A DNA stretch of 64,000 nucleotides. It comes from DATKQY01 sp035532475. Its GTDB lineage: Bacteria > Actinomycetota > Acidimicrobiia > Acidimicrobiales > Bog-793. The position numbers were made by a program, and so were the translations under genes. The first letter of the stretch is position 1, and each line of letters begins with the position of its first letter. The notes below the pieces were generated by a model that was not told the DNA's origin, made no database searches, and saw only the letters and a list, made by a program, of their open reading frames with translations. Below, one piece after another: positions 26,099 to 34,026 of the stretch. The stretch lies in the NCBI GenBank assembly GCA_035532475.1, contig DATKQY010000067.1, positions 1-64,000 on the forward strand. The letters are read 5' to 3'.

Positions 26099-26554
26099 AT
26101 GACCACCTTCTTGCTGTTCGGCCGGATGCTGCTCGCGCTCGGCCTCGTCCTCGGGCTGATGTTCGTGCTTTCGCGCCTCGCCCGGCGCGCCCAGACGCGC
26201 GGCCGGCCGGGCACCCGGCGCGCCACCGGCGGGCGCACGGATCCGCGGGTCGACGTCGTGACGCGCCGGTCGCTCACGCGCTCGAGCGGCATCGCCGTCG
26301 TGCGTGTCGGCGGCCGCTATCTGGTGGTGGCCACCACCCCGCAGTCGATCAACCTCATCACCGAGCTCGACCCGGCGGAGCTCGGTGAGGTCGTCGCCGA
26401 CGCGCCGGTCCCGCAGTCGCCCCGCCCCTCGCTGCTCGAGAACCTCCCCCTGCCACGGACGGCAGGGGCCTCGGCCGCCTTCGCGGCCATCGCACCACCT
26501 TCGGCATGGGATGCCTTCCTCACCACCCTCAAGGAGCGCACCGTCAGGCGCTAG
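26099..26554 (+). CDS. fliO: Flagellar biosynthesis protein FliO
   Basis: The 151-residue protein has one N-terminal membrane segment (about residues 9-25, MLLALGLVLGLMFVLSRLAR), then a basic loop and a FliO-type domain (VVTRRSLTRSSGIAVVRVGG, LVVATTPQSINLI). FliO assists assembly of the FliP ring. It sits between fliN and fliP, the standard place. Conservation is low but the topology and context agree. Confidence 0.87.
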   Translation: MTTFLLFGRMLLALGLVLGLMFVLSRLARRAQTRGRPGTRRATGGRTDPRVDVVTRRSLTRSSGIAVVRVGGRYLVVATTPQSINLITELDPAELGEVVADAPVPQSPRPSLLENLPLPRTAGASAAFAAIAPPSAWDAFLTTLKERTVRR

Positions 26555-26629
26555 TCGCCCGGCGGCGCTTCCACGGGAGCGCCCCATGCATCCGCACGCG
26601 TGCCGTCACGCCGCCAAGGGCGAACGGCT

Positions 26630-27316
26630 ATGACCCACCTGCTCGTGTCCTCGGGCAGCCCGAGCGTCACCGTCAACCTGAGCGGGCTGCACAGCCCCTC
26701 GACGTCGATCGTCATCATCATCGCTTTGACGGTGCTTTCGATCGCGCCGTCGCTGCTCATCTTGATGACCGGGTTCACCCGTATCTTCATCGTCCTCGGG
26801 CTGACCCGCAACGCCCTCGGGCTGCAGAACGTGCCGCCGAACCAGGTGATCGCCGGCATCGCGCTGTTCTTGTCGCTGTTCATCATGGCGCCCGTCATCT
26901 CCCAGGTGAACCACGACGCCGTCCAGCCGTACCTGCACGGCAAGATCAACGCCACCACGGCGATCTCGGCCGGCGAGGTGCCGATCAAGACCTGGATGCT
27001 GAAGCAGACCCGGAGCAACGAGCTCCAGGTCTTCACCTCGACGTCTCACGAGACGAAGCTGAAGCCGGCCGACCTCCCGATGACGACGGTCATCCCGGCA
27101 TTCGTCCTCTCCGAGGTCGAGAGCGCCTTCGTGATCGGCTTCATCGTGTTCATCCCCTTCATGGTGATCGACCTCGTCGTCTCGTCGGTCCTCATGTCGA
27201 TGGGCATGTTCATGCTGCCGCCCACGCTCGTGTCGCTCCCCTTCAAGATCCTGCTGTTCGTCCTCGTCGACGGGTGGGCGCTCGTCGTCCACTCACTGCT
27301 CTTGAGCTTCCACTAG
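26630..27316 (+). CDS. fliP: Flagellar type III export gate protein FliP
   Basis: The 228-residue polytopic protein matches FliP: ALTVLSIAPSLLILMTGFTR, LGLQNVPPNQVIAGIALFLS, PAFVLSEVESAFVIGF and MGMFMLPPTLVSLPFKILLF. It forms the core of the FliPQR channel. ATG 26630 is chosen over the start at 26600 because AAGGG lies upstream and the family N-terminus is short here. No cleavable signal peptide is obvious before the first segment. Confidence 0.95.
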   Translation: MTHLLVSSGSPSVTVNLSGLHSPSTSIVIIIALTVLSIAPSLLILMTGFTRIFIVLGLTRNALGLQNVPPNQVIAGIALFLSLFIMAPVISQVNHDAVQPYLHGKINATTAISAGEVPIKTWMLKQTRSNELQVFTSTSHETKLKPADLPMTTVIPAFVLSEVESAFVIGFIVFIPFMVIDLVVSSVLMSMGMFMLPPTLVSLPFKILLFVLVDGWALVVHSLLLSFH

Positions 27317-27320
27317 CGCG

Positions 27321-27596
27321 ATGGCCACGAACACCGTCATCCAGATCGTCGGCCAGGCGATCATCCTCGTCGCGAAGCTGGCGGGACCCGTCCTCGTCGT
27401 GACCCTCGTGATCGGCCTGTTCATCTCGCTCTTCCAGGCCGTGACGAGCGTGCAGGAGTTCACCTTGACGTTCCTGCCGAAGCTCGTCGCCGTCGCGGCC
27501 ATCCTCGCCCTCACGGGCCACTGGATGATCACCGAGATCGTCGACTACACCGACCAGCTGTACCGGGCGATCCCGGGCTACCTCTCCGGCGCGTGA
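27321..27596 (+). CDS. fliQ: Flagellar type III export gate protein FliQ
   Basis: The 91-residue protein has two membrane helices (AIILVAKLAGPVLVVTLVIG and KLVAVAAILALTGHWMI) joined by the LFQAVTSVQEFTLTFLPK loop that defines FliQ. It surrounds the FliP ring. It overlaps fliR by four bases. Confidence 0.96.
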   Translation: MATNTVIQIVGQAIILVAKLAGPVLVVTLVIGLFISLFQAVTSVQEFTLTFLPKLVAVAAILALTGHWMITEIVDYTDQLYRAIPGYLSGA

Positions 27597-28351
27597 CGGT
27601 CCACTTCCAGGCCGACGCGGTCATCGCGTTCTTCCTCGCGCTCGTACGGGGGACGGCCTTCATGGTCGCCTGCCCTCCCTTTGCCACCCAGGCGATCCCG
27701 ATGGTCGGCAAGACCGCCATCGCCGGCGGCCTGGCGTTCGCCGCCATCGGCCCGCTCTCCCACGACCCGATGCCGCTGTCGACGGCGGCACTCGTCGGCG
27801 CGCTCGTGCTCCAGGTCGGCGTCGGGGCGCTGATCGGCTTCGTCGTCCAGCTCTACGTCAGCGCGATCTCCTCGGCGGGCGCGCTGATCGACCACTTCTC
27901 GGGGCTGAACCTGCCGCCCGCGATCGACCCGATGAGCCTCGAGCAGCTACCGGTCATCGGCCAGCTCTACCAGTGGATGGCCACGGTCCTGCTCTTCTCG
28001 ACCGGCGCCGTCGGCATCCTGGCTGAGGGCTTCGTCCACAGTTTCAGCGTGATCGGCACCACGCTGCCGGCGCGCGACGTGGCCATGCTGCCGAGCGCGC
28101 TCGGCCAGGACCTGGTGGGCTTCTTCGCTGCCTCGACCGAGGTCGCCGCCCCCCTCGTCGCCGTGCTCATCGTCGCGCAGATGCTGCTCGGCCTGCTCGC
28201 GAAGGCGGCGCCGCAGACGAACGTCTTCTCCCTCGGTTTCCCCTTCCAGATCCTGCTCGTCTTTCTCACGCTCGGCATGGCGATCGTGGCCCTGCCGAAC
28301 GACGTGGCGAACCTCGTCCAGCGCGGTCTCGGCCAGCTCTTCGGGGGTTGA
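27593..28351 (+). CDS. fliR: Flagellar type III export gate protein FliR
   Basis: The 252-residue protein has about six membrane segments and FliR features: ALVRGTAFMVACPPFATQAI near the start, LVLQVGVGALIGFVVQLYVS, GALIDHFSGLNLPPAIDP and the C-terminal LLAKAAPQTNVFSLGFPFQI. It completes the FliPQR gate. GTG 27593 overlaps fliQ. Confidence 0.95.
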   Translation: MTVHFQADAVIAFFLALVRGTAFMVACPPFATQAIPMVGKTAIAGGLAFAAIGPLSHDPMPLSTAALVGALVLQVGVGALIGFVVQLYVSAISSAGALIDHFSGLNLPPAIDPMSLEQLPVIGQLYQWMATVLLFSTGAVGILAEGFVHSFSVIGTTLPARDVAMLPSALGQDLVGFFAASTEVAAPLVAVLIVAQMLLGLLAKAAPQTNVFSLGFPFQILLVFLTLGMAIVALPNDVANLVQRGLGQLFGG

Positions 28352-28353
28352 GC

Positions 28354-29439
28354 ATGTCCGACAAGGGACAGCGCACCGAGAAGCCGACCCCGAAGCGAAA
28401 GCGCGAGGCGCGCCGCGAAGGGCGCGTCGCGAAGTCGGCCGAGATCGGCCAGTGGGTCACCGTGCTCGCGCTCGTCACCCTGCTCCCCTCCCTCGGCCAG
28501 CGCGCCTCGCACCTCGTGATCGGCTTCATGAACACCGCGACGAACGCGATGGCGACCCCCGATCCCGCCAGCTCGGTCGCGCTGATCGGCGCGGGCCTGT
28601 GGACGGCGGTCGAGGCTGCCGGGCCGATCGTCGGGGTGATCGCCCTCGCGGCGCTCGCGGTCAACCTCGGCCAGGTCGGCATCCGCTTCACCCCCGGCGC
28701 GCTCGGGTTCGACATGAAGAAGATCAACCCGTGGAGCGGGATCAAGAAGATCATGTCCCCGAACGGCGTGTGGGACCTGTCGAAGATGCTGCTTCGTCTC
28801 ACCATCCTCGTCCTGGTCGGCTACACGTCGACGCGTCACCTCGTCGCCGACCTGATGGGCTCGGGCACCTTGCCGCTCGCGACGACGTTGTCCCTCGCCG
28901 CGTCGACGCTCCTCGGCCTCGTGCGCATCGTCGGCCTGTGCGCCCTGCTGCTCGCGCTCGGCGACTACGCCTTCCAGCGCCGGCGCTTCAACGAGTCGAT
29001 GAAGATGACCAAGGACGAGGTGCGCCGCGAGTTCCGCGAGACCGAGGGATCGCCCGAGGTGCGCCGCGAGATCCGCCGGCGTCGGCGCAGCCTGACGCGT
29101 ATGCAGATGATGGCGGCCGTCGCCAACGCCTCGGTGGTCGTCGTCAACCCGACGCACTTCGCCGTCGCCCTCGCCTACGACCGCGAGCGGGACGGGGCAC
29201 CGCGCGTCGTCGCCAAGGGCGAGGACGACATCGCGTACGTGATCCGCACCGAGGCCATCTCTCGCCGGATCCCGGTCATCGAGAACCCGCCGGTCGCCCG
29301 GGCGCTCTACGCGGCCTGCACCGTCGGCGAGGAGATCCCGCCGAAGCTGTACGAGACGGTCGCCCGGCTGCTCGCCTTCGTCTACCGACTCACCCCGGCG
29401 GCGCGCGCGCTGGTCGACGTGCACCACGCCGCCTTCTGA
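28354..29439 (+). CDS. flhB: Flagellar export switch protein FlhB
   Basis: The 361-residue protein has a basic N-terminus (KGQRTEKPTPKRKREARREG), four membrane segments, and a cytosolic autocleavage domain with the catalytic NPTH in VVVNPTHFAVAL near residue 265. The C-terminus ends YRLTPAARALVDVH. FlhB changes substrate class from hook to filament on signal from FliK. ATG 28354 follows the fliR stop by two bases. Confidence 0.96.
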   Translation: MSDKGQRTEKPTPKRKREARREGRVAKSAEIGQWVTVLALVTLLPSLGQRASHLVIGFMNTATNAMATPDPASSVALIGAGLWTAVEAAGPIVGVIALAALAVNLGQVGIRFTPGALGFDMKKINPWSGIKKIMSPNGVWDLSKMLLRLTILVLVGYTSTRHLVADLMGSGTLPLATTLSLAASTLLGLVRIVGLCALLLALGDYAFQRRRFNESMKMTKDEVRREFRETEGSPEVRREIRRRRRSLTRMQMMAAVANASVVVVNPTHFAVALAYDRERDGAPRVVAKGEDDIAYVIRTEAISRRIPVIENPPVARALYAACTVGEEIPPKLYETVARLLAFVYRLTPAARALVDVHHAAF

Positions 29440-29483
29440 GCACCTCCGGGCACGGCGCCGGCGGGCTCGCGTCGGGCGAAGGG

Positions 29484-29512
29484 CTCAAGATCCTCCCCGT
29501 CGGCGCCGTTAG
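29484..29512 (+). promoter_or_regulatory. Predicted flagellar-sigma promoter of the flhA-flgK-flgL operon
   Basis: CTCAA (29484-29488), 18 bases, CGTTAG (29507-29512). It lies in the 163-base gap between flhB and flhA, which holds no gene. The leader to GTG 29603 is about 85 bases. Confidence 0.7.
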
Positions 29513-29602
29513 GGAACTCGGCCAGGAGGGCCGGCGCGCGGTCACGGATCGACCCGGGGAGGAGGACGGTACCCCCGTCCAGAACCTGTGGAGAGGCACG
29601 GC

Positions 29603-31684
29603 GTGGCCAACGCAGCGACAGCGGCGAGGAAGACCGGCGCACAGCGCATAGCGACAGTCCAGGCGCTGGCGGTGCCCCTCGCCGTCGTGGCGGTCGTGAT
29701 CATGCTCGTGATCCCGCTGCCGAGCTTCATCCTCGACCTGTTGATCACGGTCAACATCGCGGCCTCGGTGCTCGTGCTGCTGACCGCGATGCACATGCGC
29801 CGTGCCCTTGACTTCTCGGTCTTTCCGACGCTGATCCTCGTCGCCACCGTCTTCCGCCTCGCGCTCAACGTCAGCGCCACCCGGCTCGTGCTGCTCCACG
29901 GCTACGCGGGCGTGGTCATCCAGAGCTTCGGGCACTTCGTCGTCGGCGGCTCGCTGCTCGTCGGCCTCGTCGTGTTCTTGATCCTCATCATCATCCAGTT
30001 CGTCGTCATCACGAACGGCGCCGGGCGCGTCGCGGAGGTGGCGGCGCGCTTCACCCTCGACGCCATGCCCGGCAAGCAGATGGCCGTCGACGCCGACCTG
30101 TCGTCAGGCCTGATCAACCAGGACGAGGCGCGCCGGCGCCGGAGCGAGATCGCCGACGAGGCCGACTTCTACGGCGCGATGGACGGCGCCTCCAAGTTCG
30201 TCCGTGGCGACGCGATCGCTGCGATCGTCATCACCGCCGTCAACCTCATCGGCGGGCTCGCGGTCGGCGTCCTCCAGCACCACGACCCCGTCTCCCAGGC
30301 CGTCAGCACCTACAGCCTCCTGTCGATCGGCGACGGCCTCGTCTCGCAGATCCCCGCCCTCCTCCTCTCGCTCTCCACCGGCATCGTCGTCACCCGGGCC
30401 GCCGGCGACGACGACCTCGGCACGAACGTCATCGCCCAGCTCTCCCGCTACCGCCGGGTGGTGCGCGTCACGGGGGCGATCATCGCGGTCCTCGCGCTCG
30501 TCCCGGGACTGCCGAAGATCCCCTTCCTCATCGTGGGCGTCGGCCTCTTCCTGCTCTCGGCCCGCCTTCCCCACGAGGCGTCCTCGGGCGACGAGCCGGC
30601 CGCCGACCCGACGGCGGCGTCGTCCGCCGACACGCCCGCCCAGCTGGCACGCGAGACCGGCGTCGTCCCGCTCGAGCTGGAGCTCGGCATGGAGCTGATC
30701 GACCTCGTCGACCGCGGGCGCGGCGGCGACCTGCTGGAGCGCGTCAAGGCGCTGCGCCGCAACGTCGCGAAGGAGCTCGGGATCGTCATCCCCCCGATCC
30801 ACGCCCGGGACAACGACCGGCTGCCGCTCACGCACTACGCGATCCGCGTCCACGGCGTGCAGATCGCCGAAGGCAGCGCCCCGCGCGGCCGCCTGCTCGC
30901 CGTCGGCCCCGGCATCGAGCACGTGCCCGGAGAGGACACGCGCGACCCGGCCTTCGGCGGCCCGGCCAAGTGGATCGCGAACGAGATGCGCTACCGCGCC
31001 GCGGTGGCGGGCGCCACCGTCGTCGATCGCTCGGCGGTCGTGACCACCCACCTCTCCGAGGTCGTCCGCCACCACGCCGGCGAGCTGCTCTCCCGCCAGG
31101 ACGTGCGGATCCTGCTCGACGCGGCGAAGGGGGAGAACCCCGCCGTGCTGGAGGAGATGACCGGCGCCGGCGTGACGCTCGGCGCGGTCCAGGGCGTGCT
31201 GCGGGGCCTGCTCGCCGAGGGCATCCCCGTGCGGGACCTCATCCGCATCCTGGAAGCCGTCACCGACCAGGCGGCGTCCACCAAGGACCAGGACAGCCTG
31301 CTCGAGGCGGCGAGGATCGCGCTCGGACCGTCGATCGCCTCGATGCACGCTGTCGAGGGGGTCCTGCCCGCCATCACCCTCGAGCCAGCGCTCGAGCAGC
31401 TGCTCTCGGCGGGCCTGCAGGTCGGCGAGCGCGGCCGGGTCTTCACCGCCGGCCCCGACGAGCTCGAGCCCCTGCTCGCCTCGCTCGACGCGCTCGCCAA
31501 CCAGGCGGAGGCGGTCGGCAAGAGCCCCGTCGTCGTCTGCTCGAGCCGCATCCGTCCGGCGCTGCGCCGGCTGATCCGGGCCCGTCTGCCCCGTCTCGAC
31601 GTCCTCGGCGCAGCCGAGATCGCGTCCCACGTCGTCATCGAAACGATAGGAGTGGTCCGCCGTGCCCAAACTGCAACGGTTTGA
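29603..31684 (+). CDS. flhA: Flagellar export gate protein FlhA
   Basis: The 693-residue protein has seven to eight N-terminal membrane segments. It contains the FHIPEP-like region (DFSVFPTLILVATVFRLALN, QFVVITNGAGRVAEVAARFT, LDAMPGKQMAVDADL and the GAMDGASKFVRGDAIA motif) and a large C-terminal cytosolic ring domain (about 340-690) ending in ASHVVIETIGVV. FlhA docks chaperone-substrate complexes. GTG 29603 is chosen because GGAGAGG lies 6 bases upstream; GTG 29588 would put that site inside the gene. It overlaps the flhF-like gene by 23 bases. Confidence 0.96.
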   Translation: MANAATAARKTGAQRIATVQALAVPLAVVAVVIMLVIPLPSFILDLLITVNIAASVLVLLTAMHMRRALDFSVFPTLILVATVFRLALNVSATRLVLLHGYAGVVIQSFGHFVVGGSLLVGLVVFLILIIIQFVVITNGAGRVAEVAARFTLDAMPGKQMAVDADLSSGLINQDEARRRRSEIADEADFYGAMDGASKFVRGDAIAAIVITAVNLIGGLAVGVLQHHDPVSQAVSTYSLLSIGDGLVSQIPALLLSLSTGIVVTRAAGDDDLGTNVIAQLSRYRRVVRVTGAIIAVLALVPGLPKIPFLIVGVGLFLLSARLPHEASSGDEPAADPTAASSADTPAQLARETGVVPLELELGMELIDLVDRGRGGDLLERVKALRRNVAKELGIVIPPIHARDNDRLPLTHYAIRVHGVQIAEGSAPRGRLLAVGPGIEHVPGEDTRDPAFGGPAKWIANEMRYRAAVAGATVVDRSAVVTTHLSEVVRHHAGELLSRQDVRILLDAAKGENPAVLEEMTGAGVTLGAVQGVLRGLLAEGIPVRDLIRILEAVTDQAASTKDQDSLLEAARIALGPSIASMHAVEGVLPAITLEPALEQLLSAGLQVGERGRVFTAGPDELEPLLASLDALANQAEAVGKSPVVVCSSRIRPALRRLIRARLPRLDVLGAAEIASHVVIETIGVVRRAQTATV

Positions 31685-33179
31685 GGGAACCGACCCCGCC
31701 GAAGTGCGGGCGCGAATCCGGACCGAGCTCGGTCCGGACGCGACGATCGTGCGCGCCGGACGGGAGCGCTCCGGTGGCGTCCTCGGCTTTTTCGAGCGCG
31801 AGGTATTCGTGATCGAGGTCGAGGCGCCCGGGGACGGAGCCCAGGCCGGGCGCCAGACGCTCCCGGAGGCGCCCCGCCGCGAGGCGGCCCCCGTCGGTCC
31901 GGCCGCCACGGCGCCGGCCCGTCGGCCCGCCGCGTCCGCATCCCCGACGGCGCCTCCTGCGATCGCGACGAACGCGAACCTCGCGCTCGCCACCGCGCTC
32001 GCGCCGAGCGGTCTCGACAGTGCGGTGGAGGCCACCGCGGACGTCGTGTCGATCCGGGGCGAGCGCTTCGACGACAGCTTCTCCTTCGTCTTGAAAGAGG
32101 CGGAGGCAACCCTCGCCGCGGGCAACGAGGAGGAGGTCCGGCGCTTCACCCCTCGCCTGTTGAGCAGCGCCCCGGTCACCGCGGACGCCGCGGCCCGACC
32201 GGCCGCCGAGCAGCCGCCGGCCCCGGCCGGGCCCGCAGTGGCACCGCGCCCCTTCGGCCGCCCGCCTCGCCCGAGGCCGGCCTCCCTCCCGCTCGCTCCC
32301 GAGTACGAGCGGGTGCTCCGACAGGCCGGCATCTTCCTGGAGCTGACGTCGCAGCCCTTCGCCGACGAGCTGGAGCACCGGTCGGCGGCGGGGGCACGAG
32401 CGGGCCTCGCGACCTACGCGTCGTTCGCGTCCGCCGCTTCCGAGGCGGTCGCGCCAGTGTCGCCGCCGATCGAGCGTTCGCGCGTGTCGGTGGCCAACGA
32501 CCCGGTGGCGCGCGTGAAGCACGCCGAGACCGACACGCTCGCCCGGATCCGTCTCAGTCGTCTCGGCCTTCCCGCCCAGTTCCAGCCGGACGCGAGGGTC
32601 GCGCCACTCGAGGCGGCGCTCCTCGACTCGCTCCGGCACATCCCGGCCGCTCCCGCGCTGCCGGACTACGAGGACGCCGTCGTCCTCGCGATCGGCGGCG
32701 AGGGTTCGTCTGCCCGTCTCGCCCAGATTCTCGCCGAACGGTTGGGCATCCGCGAGGACGGCATCGTCACCATGACCGCTCCCGGCATCACCCGCATGCG
32801 GGCCCCCCGGCGCGGCCAGCGGGTGAGCTCGGCGCTCGGCGCCGCGTCCGCGGTCGCCGAGCGGCGTAGCGCCGGGATGGCGACGGTGATCGCCTACGAG
32901 CTCACCTCCGACGCAACGACTGCCGCGCTGCTGGTCGCGGTGACGCACCCCGACGCCACGTGGGCGGCGCTGCCGGCAAGTCTCGAGCCGTCGGCGCTCA
33001 GCCAGATCGATCGCGTCGCCCACGGCATCGACGCGCTCGCCCTCTACGATCTCGACGACGCCGACCGCCCGGCTTGCCTCCTCGGTGCGGCGACGCCCGT
33101 CGCCCTCCTCGACTGGCGGGAGGCGACGCCCCTCACGTGGGCAGCCCGCCTCGCCGAGCGCGCCGGCGGAGGCGATTGA
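31662..33179 (+). CDS. FlhF-like protein with a degenerate, P-loop-less GTPase region
   Basis: The 505-residue protein opens with the FlhF B-domain signature (KLQRFEGTDPAEVRARI, TELGPDATIV, then VLGFFEREVFVIEV). A long Ala/Pro-rich linker follows. The C-terminal third (about 315-500) is laid out like an SRP-type GTPase, but where the P-loop GxxGxGKTT should be (about 342-352) it reads VLAIGGEGSSARLAQ. No DTAG or TKLD motif follows. FlhF normally controls flagellar number and place as a GTP-dependent dimer. Here nucleotide binding looks lost, so it may work as a scaffold. The place after flhA supports the kinship. No flhG lies nearby. Confidence 0.75.
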   Translation: MPKLQRFEGTDPAEVRARIRTELGPDATIVRAGRERSGGVLGFFEREVFVIEVEAPGDGAQAGRQTLPEAPRREAAPVGPAATAPARRPAASASPTAPPAIATNANLALATALAPSGLDSAVEATADVVSIRGERFDDSFSFVLKEAEATLAAGNEEEVRRFTPRLLSSAPVTADAAARPAAEQPPAPAGPAVAPRPFGRPPRPRPASLPLAPEYERVLRQAGIFLELTSQPFADELEHRSAAGARAGLATYASFASAASEAVAPVSPPIERSRVSVANDPVARVKHAETDTLARIRLSRLGLPAQFQPDARVAPLEAALLDSLRHIPAAPALPDYEDAVVLAIGGEGSSARLAQILAERLGIREDGIVTMTAPGITRMRAPRRGQRVSSALGAASAVAERRSAGMATVIAYELTSDATTAALLVAVTHPDATWAALPASLEPSALSQIDRVAHGIDALALYDLDDADRPACLLGAATPVALLDWREATPLTWAARLAERAGGGD

Positions 33180-33181
33180 GC

Positions 33182-33451
33182 ATGCACCGGCGCCTCGCCC
33201 TGTTCGCGAACGACGTCACGCGCCTCGGCCCGCTGATCGCGGTCGTGCTCGCGACGCTCGTCAACGCGCCGTCGTTGCTGGAGGCGATACGCGGCGCGGT
33301 CACGATCGAGACCGCGCTGTGGCGCTTCGCCGTGGCCTTCGGCCTCGCGGTCGTGACGGTCCGTCTTGTCGGCAATCTGCTGCTCCGCTACGGCCAACAG
33401 GTCGCCGAGATGCAGCACATGGACGACCCCGAGGAGGGGGCCGTCCGCTGA
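33182..33451 (+). CDS. Small two-helix membrane protein in the flhA operon, function unknown
   Basis: The 89-residue protein has two hydrophobic segments (about 17-33, LIAVVLATLVNAPSLL; about 47-66, FAVAFGLAVVTVRLVGNLLL) and a charged tail ending in MQHMDDPEEGAVR. It starts at ATG 33182, two bases after the flhF-like gene ends, and lies before flgN, so it is co-transcribed with export genes. I recognise no family. A helper of the export gate or a partner of the FlhF-like protein would fit, but this is speculation. Confidence 0.65.
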   Translation: MHRRLALFANDVTRLGPLIAVVLATLVNAPSLLEAIRGAVTIETALWRFAVAFGLAVVTVRLVGNLLLRYGQQVAEMQHMDDPEEGAVR

Positions 33452-33510
33452 GCACGTAGGGCGCCGCGCCGACCTGCTGAGTCGAGCGACCGTGCCCGGA
33501 GAGGAGAGGC

Positions 33511-34026
33511 ATGTCACTGGACGTCCACACCGCCGAGCTCGCCGAGCTCGAGCGCGTCGCGCTCGAAGAGGCCATCGTCGCGATCCGAGACGAGGCCGAG
33601 GTCGCCGCGCTCGTCGAGCACCGCACCGCCTCGTTGCACGCGCTGCTCGCCCAGCACGACGCTCGCTACCTGCCGCTCGCCACCTCCGAGCTCGAGGACG
33701 CGCTCGGCGAGCTCCGCGCCGTCGGCGATCGGCGCCTCGCCCTCGTCGGCGGTCTCGTGCCGGTCCTCGGCCTCTCCTTCCAGCCGACGATCGGCGAGGT
33801 CGTCGCGGCCGCGCCCGAGCCGTACGCGACGACCATCGCCGAGCTGCGCCGGCGGTTGCTCGTCGCGAAGTCCCGGATCGAATGGCTGAGCGAGCAGAAC
33901 ACCAACCTGCTCGGCGAGCGCATGGCGCTCGTCTCCGAAGCGCTCTCCGACGGCGTCACCGAGGCGGTGCCGACCTACGGTCGCACCCCGCCGTCGCTCC
34001 CGCGCTTCGTCCGGGGGATCCTGTGA
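33511..34026 (+). CDS. flgN: FlgN-type chaperone for FlgK and FlgL
   Basis: The 171-residue protein is nearly all helical, with heptad repeats (ERVALEEAIVAIRDEAEVAA; ELRRRLLVAKSRIEWLSEQN, NLLGERMALVSEAL) as in FlgN. It overlaps flgK by four bases, and chaperones usually precede their clients. GGAGAGGAGAGG precedes ATG 33511. Sequence identity within the family is low, so context carries much of the weight. Confidence 0.83.
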   Translation: MSLDVHTAELAELERVALEEAIVAIRDEAEVAALVEHRTASLHALLAQHDARYLPLATSELEDALGELRAVGDRRLALVGGLVPVLGLSFQPTIGEVVAAAPEPYATTIAELRRRLLVAKSRIEWLSEQNTNLLGERMALVSEALSDGVTEAVPTYGRTPPSLPRFVRGIL

